Shown in pieces: positions 50,419 through 60,057 of a stretch of 64,000 nucleotides of DNA. Position numbers and translations under genes: made by a program. The notes beneath the pieces are model-generated. The model did no database searches and was not told the origin of the DNA. It saw nothing but the letters and a program-made list of their open reading frames with translations. Position 1 is the first letter of the stretch. The number at the start of each line of letters is the position of its first letter. Origin of the DNA: an uncultured Psychroserpens sp. GTDB lineage: Bacteria; Bacteroidota; Bacteroidia; Flavobacteriales; Flavobacteriaceae. The stretch lies in NCBI RefSeq assembly GCF_947492715.1, contig NZ_CANLNS010000001.1, positions 248,001 through 312,000 on the forward strand, given 5' to 3'.

Positions 50419-52760
50419 CCTTTGCTACCATAACCATAGTTATATCCATAGTTATATCCATAGGACTTATTGTTTCCAACCCCGTTAATAACATAAGCCA
50501 TATTTTTAAGTTTTCCTGTTTCAAATAAATCTTTAGAAAAACTCAACAGTTTTTTCTCGGTAAAATTGGCTCTAGCAATATATACAGTTACATCAGACAG
50601 TTGTGAAATAAGCATCGTATCTGTGACTAATATCGTTGGTGCAGTATCTACAACAATATAATCATAAATAGTTCTAGCCTCTTCTATAAGTTTTTTAAAT
50701 CGTCCATTGGTTAATAAACTCGAAGGGTTTGGAGGAATACTACCCGACAATAAAATATCATGATTAGGATGTTTATCAAAACCTTTCACCAAGTGGCTTT
50801 TCCAGTCAAAAGATTTATCATGTAAATAATTAGACAAACCTAAGGCATCCTTTTGAGAATTAATTTGTGTATGAATTTGAGGGTTTCTCAAATCTGCACC
50901 TAAAAGCAACACTTTTTTATTAAGGCTAGATAGTGCGAGTGACAAATTAATACTAATATAAGTCTTGCCCTCTCCTTTAATAGTAGACGTGCAATAAATA
51001 ACTTTTCCTTCATTATCTACCTCGTTCTCATTCTCCTTCAAAGGCAAGAGATAATTAACGTTAGAACTCAAAATTCTGAATGACTCAGCCAAAGCTGAAC
51101 GATCATTAGGATTACTAAAAACACGACTTTCTTCCTTTTTAATATCTGGAATCTCACCAATAATAGGTATTCTATTATTTCCTTTTGAAATATCTTCTTT
51201 ACCATGAATCTTGGTATCCAACATGAAAAACAAGTACATTAGTCCAAAAGGCACTAGCAGGCCACCTAAAATTGCACCGGCATATACGATATTAGATTTA
51301 GGAGAAATTGGGCTTGAGCTCGAAAGCGCATAATCTACAACCTTTATTGACGGCTCCGTAATTGCTAAATTTATAGCTGCTTCTTCTCTTTTCTGAAGTA
51401 AAAGAAGATATAGACTTTCCTTAATTTTTTGCTGACGTTCAATGGCTCTTAATAATTTCTCTTTTTCAGGAATTTGAGACACCTGCCCAATAAACTTCCT
51501 GTTTCTTCCCTTCAATTGGCTCTGAGAAACTTTTAATTGCTGATTATAAGAATTAAGTGATCTTGTAATATTAGATCTTAAATCGTCAATTTTTGATTGA
51601 ACAAATCGTACTGTTGGATTATTTGCTCCTCCACTACTCGCCAATTTATCTCTATCGAGTATTGCTGTGTTATATTCTTTTATAAGCGCATTAATATTAC
51701 CACTATCTAATCCAATATTCGCAGGTAATAAACCGCCATCTGCATTAGAATTAAGTGCATCTCGAAGTAAATTGGCTAAAGTTAATTGGTTATCAATTTG
51801 AAATACCTCTTCATCAGATTTAGAGCGTTGTTGCAACCCTAACTCTGCATCTACAGCCAAGTCTACTAGATTGTTACGTTGCTTAAATTCTTTTCTATCT
51901 ATTTCAATAGAGTCTAATTCTTCTGCCAGAAAGACAAAGCGATCATCAATGAATTCTAAAGTTCGCTTAGACACAAGCTGTCTATCATTGATACCATCTT
52001 TATTGAAAACATTCATTAATTCATTTAAAACCCATTCGGAGCGCTCTTTACTTTCACCTTTAATGGTCATTTTCAATAAATCACTTTGTTCTCCAATAGC
52101 CTCAACCTTAATACTAGATTTTAAACCTAAAGCGGCACTCTTTAAAGGGCCATACTTAATAATAAACGTCTTACCTACATTTTGATTTAGCTGTCTCTCA
52201 TTTTCAATTTTTAAATGAAATGGCAAATTATGATCGGCTTCAAAGCTATTATGATTAGGAATATTGAAAGTCTTCTCTGTTCTGGTATTAGTGATATCGA
52301 AGCTGTTTTCTTTGACTTGAATCGTGTAAGACAATGGAGATGTAATACTATCAGCGTCAATAATTTGCTCGTAGGTAAATGGTAATTCACCTATTTGAGC
52401 AGTTTGAATGGTTCCTTCTTCAAAAAAACGTGTATTAAGTTGTAATGTTTTAGCAACTCTTTCTAGAATAAGATAAGAGGTTAATATTTCGATTTCATTT
52501 TCTAAATTGATATTCGTTCTTTTAAAAACAAATGCCGAAGTAGGCAATTCTAGTCCTTCAGACTCATCTAAAATTTTCATTTTAGCTGTCGTTTGATAGA
52601 TTCTAGGTGCATATCTTAAATAAATATAAGCACCAATAAAAGCTATTGCCAAACAGATAATAAACCAAGGCCAATATCTTAGATATTTACTCAGTTCTTG
52701 CTTTAAATCTACATTATCTTCTTCTGAAAATGTGTATGGGTTATTTGGTGTAGGTTCCAT
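50415..52760 (-). CDS. Wzc-like polysaccharide co-polymerase and tyrosine autokinase
   Basis: A 781-residue inner-membrane protein controlling polysaccharide chain length and export. It has a Wzz-type N-terminal part with a membrane helix (about 31-50, FIICLAIAFIGAYIYL), a large periplasmic region with coiled-coil heptads (about 260-460), a second helix (about 490-510) and a cytoplasmic BY-kinase: Walker A-like STIKGEGKTYIS (about 589-600), Walker A' LLLGADLRNPQ, Walker B DYIVVDTAP. The C-terminus is a tyrosine cluster (SYGYNYGYNYGYGSKG) that is the probable autophosphorylation site. It follows the Wza-like gene by 2 nt. Confidence 0.92.
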   Translation of the reverse strand: MEPTPNNPYTFSEEDNVDLKQELSKYLRYWPWFIICLAIAFIGAYIYLRYAPRIYQTTAKMKILDESEGLELPTSAFVFKRTNINLENEIEILTSYLILERVAKTLQLNTRFFEEGTIQTAQIGELPFTYEQIIDADSITSPLSYTIQVKENSFDITNTRTEKTFNIPNHNSFEADHNLPFHLKIENERQLNQNVGKTFIIKYGPLKSAALGLKSSIKVEAIGEQSDLLKMTIKGESKERSEWVLNELMNVFNKDGINDRQLVSKRTLEFIDDRFVFLAEELDSIEIDRKEFKQRNNLVDLAVDAELGLQQRSKSDEEVFQIDNQLTLANLLRDALNSNADGGLLPANIGLDSGNINALIKEYNTAILDRDKLASSGGANNPTVRFVQSKIDDLRSNITRSLNSYNQQLKVSQSQLKGRNRKFIGQVSQIPEKEKLLRAIERQQKIKESLYLLLLQKREEAAINLAITEPSIKVVDYALSSSSPISPKSNIVYAGAILGGLLVPFGLMYLFFMLDTKIHGKEDISKGNNRIPIIGEIPDIKKEESRVFSNPNDRSALAESFRILSSNVNYLLPLKENENEVDNEGKVIYCTSTIKGEGKTYISINLSLALSSLNKKVLLLGADLRNPQIHTQINSQKDALGLSNYLHDKSFDWKSHLVKGFDKHPNHDILLSGSIPPNPSSLLTNGRFKKLIEEARTIYDYIVVDTAPTILVTDTMLISQLSDVTVYIARANFTEKKLLSFSKDLFETGKLKNMAYVINGVGNNKSYGYNYGYNYGYGSKG

Positions 52761-52762
52761 AA

Positions 52763-53524
52763 TTATCGAGACAGTAAAATAATTGAACTTAATACTAAAG
52801 ACGCAATAGTAAGTACGGTTCCAACATTACCTACAAAACCAGCATTCTTAACTCTAGGATTATTAGGGTTAACAATGATGACATCATTTGGCTTTATATA
52901 ATAATACTCACTATTCATAAAAGCTGTTGATGTTAAATCTATGTGCGTTATTTTTCTAACACCATCAACATCTCTAGTTACTATTATGTCATCTCTTTTT
53001 CCATTTATAGTAAGATCTCCTGCATACCCCAAAGCCTGAAGAATGGTAATATTTTGCTCAGTGAAATTGTAAGTCCCAGGAGCTTTCACTTCTCCTAATA
53101 CGGTTATCTTGGCATTTACTAATCGCACTTCTAATGTTGGATTATTTAAATGACCTCCATCGACCAAAAGTCCTTTTATTTTTTCCTCAATCTCTAAGGT
53201 TGTTAAATTAGAAACTGATATCTGACCTAAAATTGGAAAATTTATCGTTCCTTCATTTGTCACGAGATATCCTTGCAGTTTTATAAGTTCTAAAGAGTTT
53301 ACCTGAACACCACTATTTGCTCCTCTGTTATAAGGAATGGCTGCCTCTGGCACTAAACTCTCAACTGTTATTTTTAAAATATCGTTAGGTTGGATTGTTG
53401 CCGTTTGATAAGTAATTTCCGAATTGCTATTTTGCATAGCATCTTGCATATATAAAACTTGCTTTTTTGAAGCACAAGATGAAAGTACAATAAGTAATAA
53501 TAATCCTAAAAACTTAATTTTCAT
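52763..53524 (-). CDS. Wza-like polysaccharide export lipoprotein
   Basis: A 253-residue outer-membrane lipoprotein (MKIKFLGLLLLIVLSSCASKK, Cys about 17) that forms the exit channel partner of Wzc. It has a Poly_export domain (IQPNDILKITVESL, about 44-57) and an SLBB domain (ITVLGEVKAPGTYNF, about 145-159), then the conserved PNDVIIVNP and a C-terminal membrane segment. It precedes the Wzc-like gene by 2 nt; both probably start from the -7 element TATATTTG on the minus strand at 53548-53555. Confidence 0.9.
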   Translation of the reverse strand: MKIKFLGLLLLIVLSSCASKKQVLYMQDAMQNSNSEITYQTATIQPNDILKITVESLVPEAAIPYNRGANSGVQVNSLELIKLQGYLVTNEGTINFPILGQISVSNLTTLEIEEKIKGLLVDGGHLNNPTLEVRLVNAKITVLGEVKAPGTYNFTEQNITILQALGYAGDLTINGKRDDIIVTRDVDGVRKITHIDLTSTAFMNSEYYYIKPNDVIIVNPNNPRVKNAGFVGNVGTVLTIASLVLSSIILLSR

Positions 53525-53547
53525 ATGTCTATTAATTAATGAAGACG

Positions 53548-53555
53548 CAAATATA
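53548..53555 (-). promoter_or_regulatory. -7 element of the wza/wzc-like pair
   Basis: On the minus strand TATATTTG is an exact TAnnTTTG match 24 nt upstream of the Wza-like start. No clean -33 TTG is seen. It would separate export genes from the WecA-like gene upstream. Confidence 0.5.
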
Positions 53556-53614
53556 ACGTATTTGCGGCAATCTCGTGTCTTAGTCAGGTTAGGATTAACA
53601 GTTAAAAAATTGAG

Positions 53615-54727
53615 TTAAACCTTAATTTTTTCATTTGTTTTATTCATTCTTCGTCTTAATAGAAAAGGGATATAGAATAAAACAGATCCATAAATTAGCA
53701 ATAACCCTATTTGTGTGTTTAAATTTAAATGCAACATATTAAAGGCTATTGCCATAATCACAAAGTTAATTAAAACAATAAGTAAGGTAGTTTGCTTATG
53801 TGTAAATCCTGATTGAATAAATCGATGGTGTATATGATTTTGATCTGCTTCAAAAGGACTCTTTTTTAAAACAAAAATTCGAATAACAAATATTCTAAAA
53901 GTATCCATTAACGGATAAAACAACATAGCTAAAGCAAGAGCAGGAGATGCCTTAAAAAACCTAGAACTTATGGTTGTTTGTGATTGAGATATAAAACTGA
54001 TAGTAAAAAAAGCCAACAAAAATCCTACAATCATGGACCCTGTATCTCCCATGAAAATTTTATTCTTTTTTGAAAAATTCAATCTTAAAAAAGCTAGTAA
54101 AGCTCCTATTAATGCTACCGAAATTGTAGCTAAACTTAAGGCTCCAGAATTATAAAATAGAAAGGTGAAAATAGCACTTATCAATAGAGCGATACTACCA
54201 GCTAAGCCATCAACGCCATCAATTAAATTATAGGCATTTATTATTAAGACATAAACAAAAAGCGTAAAAAAGATAGACACCCAATATGGCAAAACATCAA
54301 TATCTAATATTTTAGAGAAACCTATAATTCTAGTGTTTGTAAATACAATAAGTAATAAAGCCGCAAACAATTGACCCAAAAACTTCTTCCTTGCTGACAA
54401 CACTGTTAAGTCGTCTTTCAACCCTAAAAAAAACAAAATGGTTAATCCGCCCATAACAAGGAGTAAAACCTTCGTGTTTAACATGGCTCCAACAATGGTC
54501 ATTACAACAACCAGACTCAGAAAAATCCCAATACCACCAAGGGTAGGAGTATTATTAGTATGCATACTTCTGCTATCTGGTTCGTCCATTAAGTGCTTTT
54601 TCTTGGCTACATATAAAATGGTAGGAAAAGTTTGTTGGGCAATAATAAATGCTAAGACAAATGCTGAAATTAACCACGCAATTGCGTTATTATTAGGATT
54701 AAAATTTTCAAGTAGTGTTTCTATCAT
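53615..54727 (-). CDS. WecA/MraY-family undecaprenyl-phosphate sugar-1-phosphate transferase
   Basis: A 370-residue membrane protein with about ten helices. It starts polysaccharide synthesis by moving a sugar phosphate (often N-acetylglucosamine phosphate) to undecaprenyl phosphate. Family motifs are HTNNTPTLGGIGIFLS (about 46-61), NAYNLIDGVDGLAG (about 158-171), IFMGDTGSMIVGFLL (about 216-230) and FEADQNHIHHRFIQSG (about 278-293). The HxHHR motif matches WecA-type rather than MraY enzymes. It is followed by the Wza-like gene and preceded by wecB at 54843, with about 115 nt in between. Confidence 0.9.
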   Translation of the reverse strand: MIETLLENFNPNNNAIAWLISAFVLAFIIAQQTFPTILYVAKKKHLMDEPDSRSMHTNNTPTLGGIGIFLSLVVVMTIVGAMLNTKVLLLVMGGLTILFFLGLKDDLTVLSARKKFLGQLFAALLLIVFTNTRIIGFSKILDIDVLPYWVSIFFTLFVYVLIINAYNLIDGVDGLAGSIALLISAIFTFLFYNSGALSLATISVALIGALLAFLRLNFSKKNKIFMGDTGSMIVGFLLAFFTISFISQSQTTISSRFFKASPALALAMLFYPLMDTFRIFVIRIFVLKKSPFEADQNHIHHRFIQSGFTHKQTTLLIVLINFVIMAIAFNMLHLNLNTQIGLLLIYGSVLFYIPFLLRRRMNKTNEKIKV

Positions 54728-54842
54728 CGGGAAGTTGATATATTATTAAAACGATCCATCTCTTGTATGCAAGATACAAATTAAAAAGCCAAAGCATTTG
54801 ACTTTCAATGGCGTAAGGTTCTCTTGGGGCAATAAATGGAAA

Positions 54843-55943
54843 TTAAGATTCAAGGTTTTTTAGGCATTCTACAATACGATTTGCGGTTTGTCCATCCCAT
54901 AAAGGAATATCTTGACCAGTTTTCCAGTGTCCCGAAAAAAGTATATCTAAATATGGTTTTAGTTTTTTAGGATCTGTACCTACCAATTCATTCGTGCCTA
55001 ATGTAATCGTCTCAGGTCGTTCTGTGTTATCTCTAAGTGTTAAACATGGAACACGTAGTATTGACGCCTCTTCTGTAATTCCTCCAGAATCTGTAATTAC
55101 AGCTTTAGCACACTCTACTAAAAAATTAAACTCTAAATAACTTAAAGGTTCAACCATATGGAGTCTTGGGTGGCTCACTTGCAGTCGTTCCAAAATCTTT
55201 GCCGTTCTAGGGTGCACTGGAAATACCAGAGGTAAATCTTGTGTATGAGCAATAATCTCATCAATCATGTCCTTTAATTGAGATTCTTCATCCACATTGG
55301 CGGGTCTATGAAGAGTCATTACAATATAATTACCTTGATTAAGATTTAAATCATTCCAAACTTTAGGTTGTTTAAAATTTGGACGTTGCTTTAGCAGTGT
55401 ATCAATCATTGTATTTCCAACAAAGAAAATCTGATTTTCATCAACACCGCTAGACCTTAGATTTGAATTGGCAGTATCTGAAGTCGTAAAAAAATAATTA
55501 GTGATACTGTCGGTAACCAATCGGTTAATCTCTTCTGGCATCGTCCAATCATCCGATCTAATTCCTCCTTCAACATGAGCTACTTTTGTATGCATTTTTT
55601 GGGCCACTAGAGCACACGCCATAGTAGAAGTTACATCTCCCACAACAAGTACCAAATCTGCTGGATTGGCCATCAATTCTTTTTCAAAATGAACCATAAT
55701 ATTTGCTGTTTGCTCAGCCTGAGTACCTCCGCTACATTCCAAATTTACATGCGGTTCTGGTATTCCAAGTTGCTCAAAAAAGCTTCCAGACATATTTTTA
55801 TCATAGTGCTGCCCAGTATGAACTAATCTATAATCAATATCAAAATCATCTTGTCTTGCTTTTTGAATGGCATGAATAATTGGCGCGATCTTCATAAAAT
55901 TAGGTCTAGCCCCAGCAATTATAGTAACTTTATACATATTCAT
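54843..55943 (-). CDS. wecB: UDP-N-acetylglucosamine 2-epimerase (non-hydrolysing)
   Basis: Converts UDP-GlcNAc to UDP-ManNAc. The 366-residue enzyme has IIAGARPNFMKIAPI (about 8-22), HTGQHYDKNMSG (about 43-54), VVGDVTSTMACALVA (about 90-104), HVEGGIRSDDWTMPEEINR (about 118-136) and ITDSGGITEEA (about 285-295). Two Met starts are in frame; the ATG at 55943 is kept. The gene sits between wecG- and wecA-like genes, so ManNAc is a likely component of the glycan. Confidence 0.92.
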   Translation of the reverse strand: MNMYKVTIIAGARPNFMKIAPIIHAIQKARQDDFDIDYRLVHTGQHYDKNMSGSFFEQLGIPEPHVNLECSGGTQAEQTANIMVHFEKELMANPADLVLVVGDVTSTMACALVAQKMHTKVAHVEGGIRSDDWTMPEEINRLVTDSITNYFFTTSDTANSNLRSSGVDENQIFFVGNTMIDTLLKQRPNFKQPKVWNDLNLNQGNYIVMTLHRPANVDEESQLKDMIDEIIAHTQDLPLVFPVHPRTAKILERLQVSHPRLHMVEPLSYLEFNFLVECAKAVITDSGGITEEASILRVPCLTLRDNTERPETITLGTNELVGTDPKKLKPYLDILFSGHWKTGQDIPLWDGQTANRIVECLKNLES

Positions 55944-55961
55944 TTTTAGTTAAAATATCGT

Positions 55962-56660
55962 TTAATAACGATTTAAATGCAAATTAATAAAAAAACGTAC
56001 TAAGTGTATTTGACGTTTTATTCTTGATGGCTGACTTAATAACCTGTAAGTCCATTCCATATTGTTTTTCACCCACCATTCTGGTGCACGCTTCACATGA
56101 CCTGTGTAAACATCAAAACTACCACCTAAGCCTTGATAAACAGCTTGATGTTCTTTTTGGATTCTCTCCATTAGATTCTCTTGTCTAGGTGAGCCCATAG
56201 CTACAAATACAACATCGGGTTTGTGTATTTTAATATCTTCAATCAATGCCAACTCCTCAGCATCTGTCTTAATATATCCATTCCTAAAATTACAGATATT
56301 AATCCCATCAAATTGAGATTTCAGCTGAGTCACTGTGTCTTCAATAATCTCTTGTTTTCCCCCTACCAGATAAAAAGATTTCGTTGTATAATACTGTCCA
56401 ACAACATCCAACCAAAGTTCACATCCTGGTATTTTAACTACATCTTTTGCGCCTTTTTTTTGAAGCGCCCAAACAGCACCAATTCCATCTGGGTAACCTA
56501 AATTTCTATTAATCAGTTTGCGACTTTCATCTGTGGCATGAAGTATTTTTTCAGCATTCACAGCGACCATTATTTTATGGTTGTCAAAGGCGTATTTCAT
56601 TAACGCTTCTCTAGATGTTGGTGCATAGGTTATAACACCATTTAAAGATTTAGCTTCCAC
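55962..56660 (-). CDS. WecG/TagA/CpsF-family glycosyltransferase
   Basis: A 232-residue GT26 enzyme with VVFVAMGSPRQENLMERI (about 149-166) and GLGGSFDVYTGHVKRAPEWW (about 177-196), the two family motifs. WecG/TagA enzymes add N-acetylmannosamine-type sugars to lipid-linked N-acetylglucosamine, which fits with wecB next to it. The start overlaps the upstream gene by 11 nt. The membrane-associated C-terminus is typical. Confidence 0.9.
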   Translation of the reverse strand: MEAKSLNGVITYAPTSREALMKYAFDNHKIMVAVNAEKILHATDESRKLINRNLGYPDGIGAVWALQKKGAKDVVKIPGCELWLDVVGQYYTTKSFYLVGGKQEIIEDTVTQLKSQFDGINICNFRNGYIKTDAEELALIEDIKIHKPDVVFVAMGSPRQENLMERIQKEHQAVYQGLGGSFDVYTGHVKRAPEWWVKNNMEWTYRLLSQPSRIKRQIHLVRFFINLHLNRY

Positions 56661-57870
56661 AATTTCCAGATTTAGTTTCTAACAAGAAATGTGCCATCGC
56701 ATTAAACATAAATGCATTACTCCATCTCATATATGATATTTTAGAGCTCATCCCCTTTTTTAATTGATAATAAAAATAGCCTTTTTTATCCTGCATATTA
56801 TCTATAGTCCAATCCAAAACTTTAGCCAATAAATCTTCATTGTTTTTAAATTGATTTAGTTTGGACGAGGTTACAATCACTTGAGCCGGACAATGGATAT
56901 CTATTGGATAGGTTTTAGTATCGTAATACTTAGGCATACCATTATCTTCAAAGAAATTTTCGATATAATATTTAAGTCCTTTATCTATATTATTCTGAAA
57001 TGTAAAATCTCCAGTGTTTTGCTGATACGTTTCAATCGCATCTAAATTGAATCCTGTGTGAAAACTGTCCTTCCATGACTGAATAGGCAACAAACCATAA
57101 ATCCAAGAACCATCTTCTTCCTGCAAGTCGCATGCTGCAATTACAGCCTGCTTCGCTAAATTGGCATGAGAGGTATTACCAGAATATTTATACGAATAAC
57201 TCAATATTTTAGCACCTAAAAGTGACGCGTTGATTACTGTATTATTTCCATCTTTAATACTATATGAAAATATAACACCGTTACCATGAGGTGTTCTAGA
57301 TAAATCATTGACAACAAAATCTGCCGCTGATAAGGTTTCTTTTAAAACAGTTTCATTTTTTGTGATTTTATAGCTTTCTAACAACGCTTCAACACAAAAA
57401 CAAGTGGCAACAACAGTTGGTGTATGTTTTGGAAATAAGAACAATCTCCTAGCTTGCCAATCAAAATTATAACCCCAAGCAGAACCAGAGTATCCATGAC
57501 TCCGTAAACTTAATAGTAGCTTCGTAATGCTATTGATACGCTCTAAAATAGTTGCTTTAGTTCCAAAATCTTCACAGCCATTTTCGGCCAATTGATATAG
57601 CCTACAATAACCCAATAGAAATAAAGAGACACCTTTTGCATTATGCTCTTTAGGTACTAAAAGTAAACTTCTAAAATTTATTGGACTTCTCTTAAACCCT
57701 TGTATCCATGCTAACCTTGCTAAATCCCAATGTTTAAATGGTAGTGCCTGGAACACTTTCGAATTTAGACCATCGTAAGGATCCCAACCTTTAAAATCTT
57801 CAGCCTCACAATAGGTTCTGAGTTTTAAAAAACTTGATGCTACCTTATATCTCAACTTGTTGCCCTCCAC
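56650..57870 (-). CDS. Alpha/alpha-toroid protein of the polysaccharide cluster
   Basis: A 406-residue protein with no signal peptide. Repeated helix pairs (for example PHGNGVIFSYSIKDGNN, then INASLLGAKILSYSYKYSG; SWIYGLLPIQSWKDSFHTGF) give a six-hairpin, toroid-like pattern seen in GH88-, GH105- or C5-epimerase-like proteins. Homologues in polysaccharide clusters are sometimes annotated as aminolevulinate dehydratase, which this sequence does not support. It may act on an oligosaccharide intermediate; no catalytic residue can be assigned. It overlaps its neighbours by 11 nt (downstream) and 26 nt (upstream), so it is part of a tight operon. Confidence 0.6.
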   Translation of the reverse strand: MEGNKLRYKVASSFLKLRTYCEAEDFKGWDPYDGLNSKVFQALPFKHWDLARLAWIQGFKRSPINFRSLLLVPKEHNAKGVSLFLLGYCRLYQLAENGCEDFGTKATILERINSITKLLLSLRSHGYSGSAWGYNFDWQARRLFLFPKHTPTVVATCFCVEALLESYKITKNETVLKETLSAADFVVNDLSRTPHGNGVIFSYSIKDGNNTVINASLLGAKILSYSYKYSGNTSHANLAKQAVIAACDLQEEDGSWIYGLLPIQSWKDSFHTGFNLDAIETYQQNTGDFTFQNNIDKGLKYYIENFFEDNGMPKYYDTKTYPIDIHCPAQVIVTSSKLNQFKNNEDLLAKVLDWTIDNMQDKKGYFYYQLKKGMSSKISYMRWSNAFMFNAMAHFLLETKSGNCGS

Positions 57871-59983
57871 GTTTTACAGATTCTAAAACTTTAAAAGATG
57901 CTTTGGTTACAGCAACAATATCGCTAAATGGTATTGGTGCATTACCATCTTTAAGTAAGCCATCTACAAATGCCTTAACCATTTCTTTTTGTCCTTTATT
58001 TTGATTAAAAATTTTAGTCTTTTTAGGTTTTCCTTTTCCGTAAATTTTCAATTCTTTGAAATCGTTGAGCGTTGCAGATAATCCTGCAGAAAACACCTCA
58101 ACATATTCTTTGGCCATAGACTTTGAGCCATTAGCATAATAAGCAACAACTCCAGATGAGCCATTCTCAAACTGAATAAGAATATTTAACGTATCATTTA
58201 ATTGGTTAGCATCTGGAAGCGCAGTTGCCGATACTTTTATTGGTTGACTGCCATTAAGAAATGTAAGATAATCTATAAAATGGCAAACCTCTCCTAAAAC
58301 GCGACCTCCACCAATTTCTAAATCTTGGATCCAATTATCACCAGGAATCGCTCCAGCATTAATTCGGTATATCATCGTCATTGGATTATTACCAATCGCT
58401 TTCTTTAAGGTTTCTGTTAAAGGGGAAAATCGTCTATTAAAACCAACCATAACCGCTCTATTTACAGAAGACTGCATCGCTATAATTGCATTGAGTTCTG
58501 ATTCCAAAAGACATAGTGGTTTTTCTACAAAAACATGCTTCTTAGCCTCCAAGCTTTTTAAAACATATGGTCCATGAGAGTCATGACGTGTAGCCACAAA
58601 AACAGTGTTTGTTTTTTCGTCTAAAACATCTTCTTCCTGCGTTGCACAAAACTGAAATTTAAACTTTTCCGCAACGCGTTTCGATGTAGTTCCTGTATTG
58701 GTTAAAACCCCTATTCTTCCTATGTCATTAGTTTCTGGAATATTAGGAAGTAAATTGCCTTGAGCATAACTCCCTGCTCCTATAAAAGACACATTAATTT
58801 TTCCCGGTTTAGAACTCTCTGATGTAGAAATTTTAGCTTTTGAAACCGTTTTATCTATATTGTATTTTAAGGCAATTCCTGTAAAAGGTTCAGTTTTAGA
58901 AACCACCAAATCAAAAGCCGACTTGGCATTCTCAAAATCAAATTCGTGTGTTGTAAGGTAATTTATATCAATTTTTTTTGTTGCAATCAATCGTTGAAAT
59001 GCTTCCATGTTTCGTTTCTCCGTCCATCGTACATAAGGCAACGGATAGTCAATTCCTTTTTCCTCATAATTGAGATCATAACGTCCTGGCCCATAAGAAC
59101 AAGCCATTTTTAATTCTAATTCTTTACGATACCAAAATGGATCACGATCAAAACCTGTAGGAACCGCACCTAAGACTACAACCTTTCCTTTTTTTCGAGC
59201 TATAGCTCCCGCAAAATTAATAGGGTCAAGACTTGATGTTGCCGCAGCAATAATAACCGCATCTGCCCCATAACCTTGTGTTGCTTGTTGTATTTGTTCT
59301 TCAATACCAGAAGCATCTCTAGTTAATCCGAGATCTACAACTGAATGATCAACTGCCTGCTTTACCGCAGCTTCAGAAACATCTACACCAATAACCGTAA
59401 CACCAGAAGCTCTTAGTATTAATGCTGCTAACTGACCCAACAAACCAAGTCCAATAACCACACACGACTCTCCAACACGCATATCTGCTTGTCGTACACC
59501 TTGCATAGAAATTGCGCCTAAAGTGTTATACGCAGCATCTTTAAGGTTTGCGTTCTCATCTAATTTTACACATAAATTTGTAGGCACTGAAACAATCTCT
59601 GCGTGATTAGCGTAGCCTACTCCAGCGCAAGCCACTTTATCTCCAACTTCAAATTCTGTAACACCATCACCCACTTCAATCACTTCACCAGCACAACTAT
59701 AACCCAAAGGAGAATAGGCGTCTAATTTTTTCATAACAGCTCTATACGTCTGAATAGGTCCTTGCTTTTTTAAGGTCTCAACAACTTGCTTTACCTGTTG
59801 AGGGCGTTCTTTTGCTTTTCCAATTAAACTTTTGCGGGCAGCAACAACTGTAGAACCTTCTGTTCCTGCACTTATAATAGAATAGTGGTTTTTTACGATA
59901 ATCATTCCTTTTCCCAATTGAGGATAAGGTACGTCTTGAATTATCATATCTCCAGAACCTAATTTTTGAGTGAGTTGTTGCAT
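57845..59983 (-). CDS. Bi-domain oxidoreductase: zinc-type alcohol dehydrogenase fused to Gfo/Idh/MocA dehydrogenase
   Basis: A 712-residue protein. Residues 1-370 resemble medium-chain dehydrogenases (PLGYSCAGEVIEVGDGVTEF about 93-112; nucleotide-binding VVIGLGLLGQLAALILRASG about 183-202). Residues about 390-712 are a Gfo/Idh/MocA-type dehydrogenase (VSFIGAGSYAQGNLLPNI; FVEKPLCLLESELNAI, the EKP motif). The same two-domain fusion is found in other polysaccharide clusters. It probably oxidises or reduces a nucleotide sugar or lipid-linked sugar. It overlaps the next gene by 26 nt. Confidence 0.85.
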   Translation of the reverse strand: MQQLTQKLGSGDMIIQDVPYPQLGKGMIIVKNHYSIISAGTEGSTVVAARKSLIGKAKERPQQVKQVVETLKKQGPIQTYRAVMKKLDAYSPLGYSCAGEVIEVGDGVTEFEVGDKVACAGVGYANHAEIVSVPTNLCVKLDENANLKDAAYNTLGAISMQGVRQADMRVGESCVVIGLGLLGQLAALILRASGVTVIGVDVSEAAVKQAVDHSVVDLGLTRDASGIEEQIQQATQGYGADAVIIAAATSSLDPINFAGAIARKKGKVVVLGAVPTGFDRDPFWYRKELELKMACSYGPGRYDLNYEEKGIDYPLPYVRWTEKRNMEAFQRLIATKKIDINYLTTHEFDFENAKSAFDLVVSKTEPFTGIALKYNIDKTVSKAKISTSESSKPGKINVSFIGAGSYAQGNLLPNIPETNDIGRIGVLTNTGTTSKRVAEKFKFQFCATQEEDVLDEKTNTVFVATRHDSHGPYVLKSLEAKKHVFVEKPLCLLESELNAIIAMQSSVNRAVMVGFNRRFSPLTETLKKAIGNNPMTMIYRINAGAIPGDNWIQDLEIGGGRVLGEVCHFIDYLTFLNGSQPIKVSATALPDANQLNDTLNILIQFENGSSGVVAYYANGSKSMAKEYVEVFSAGLSATLNDFKELKIYGKGKPKKTKIFNQNKGQKEMVKAFVDGLLKDGNAPIPFSDIVAVTKASFKVLESVKRGGQQVEI

Positions 59984-60057
59984 GTGTTATAATAAGTTAT
60001 ATGGGACAAAAATAGAGGGTTATTGCTTAAGAAACAATTATAATAAGAAGAGTTTAA

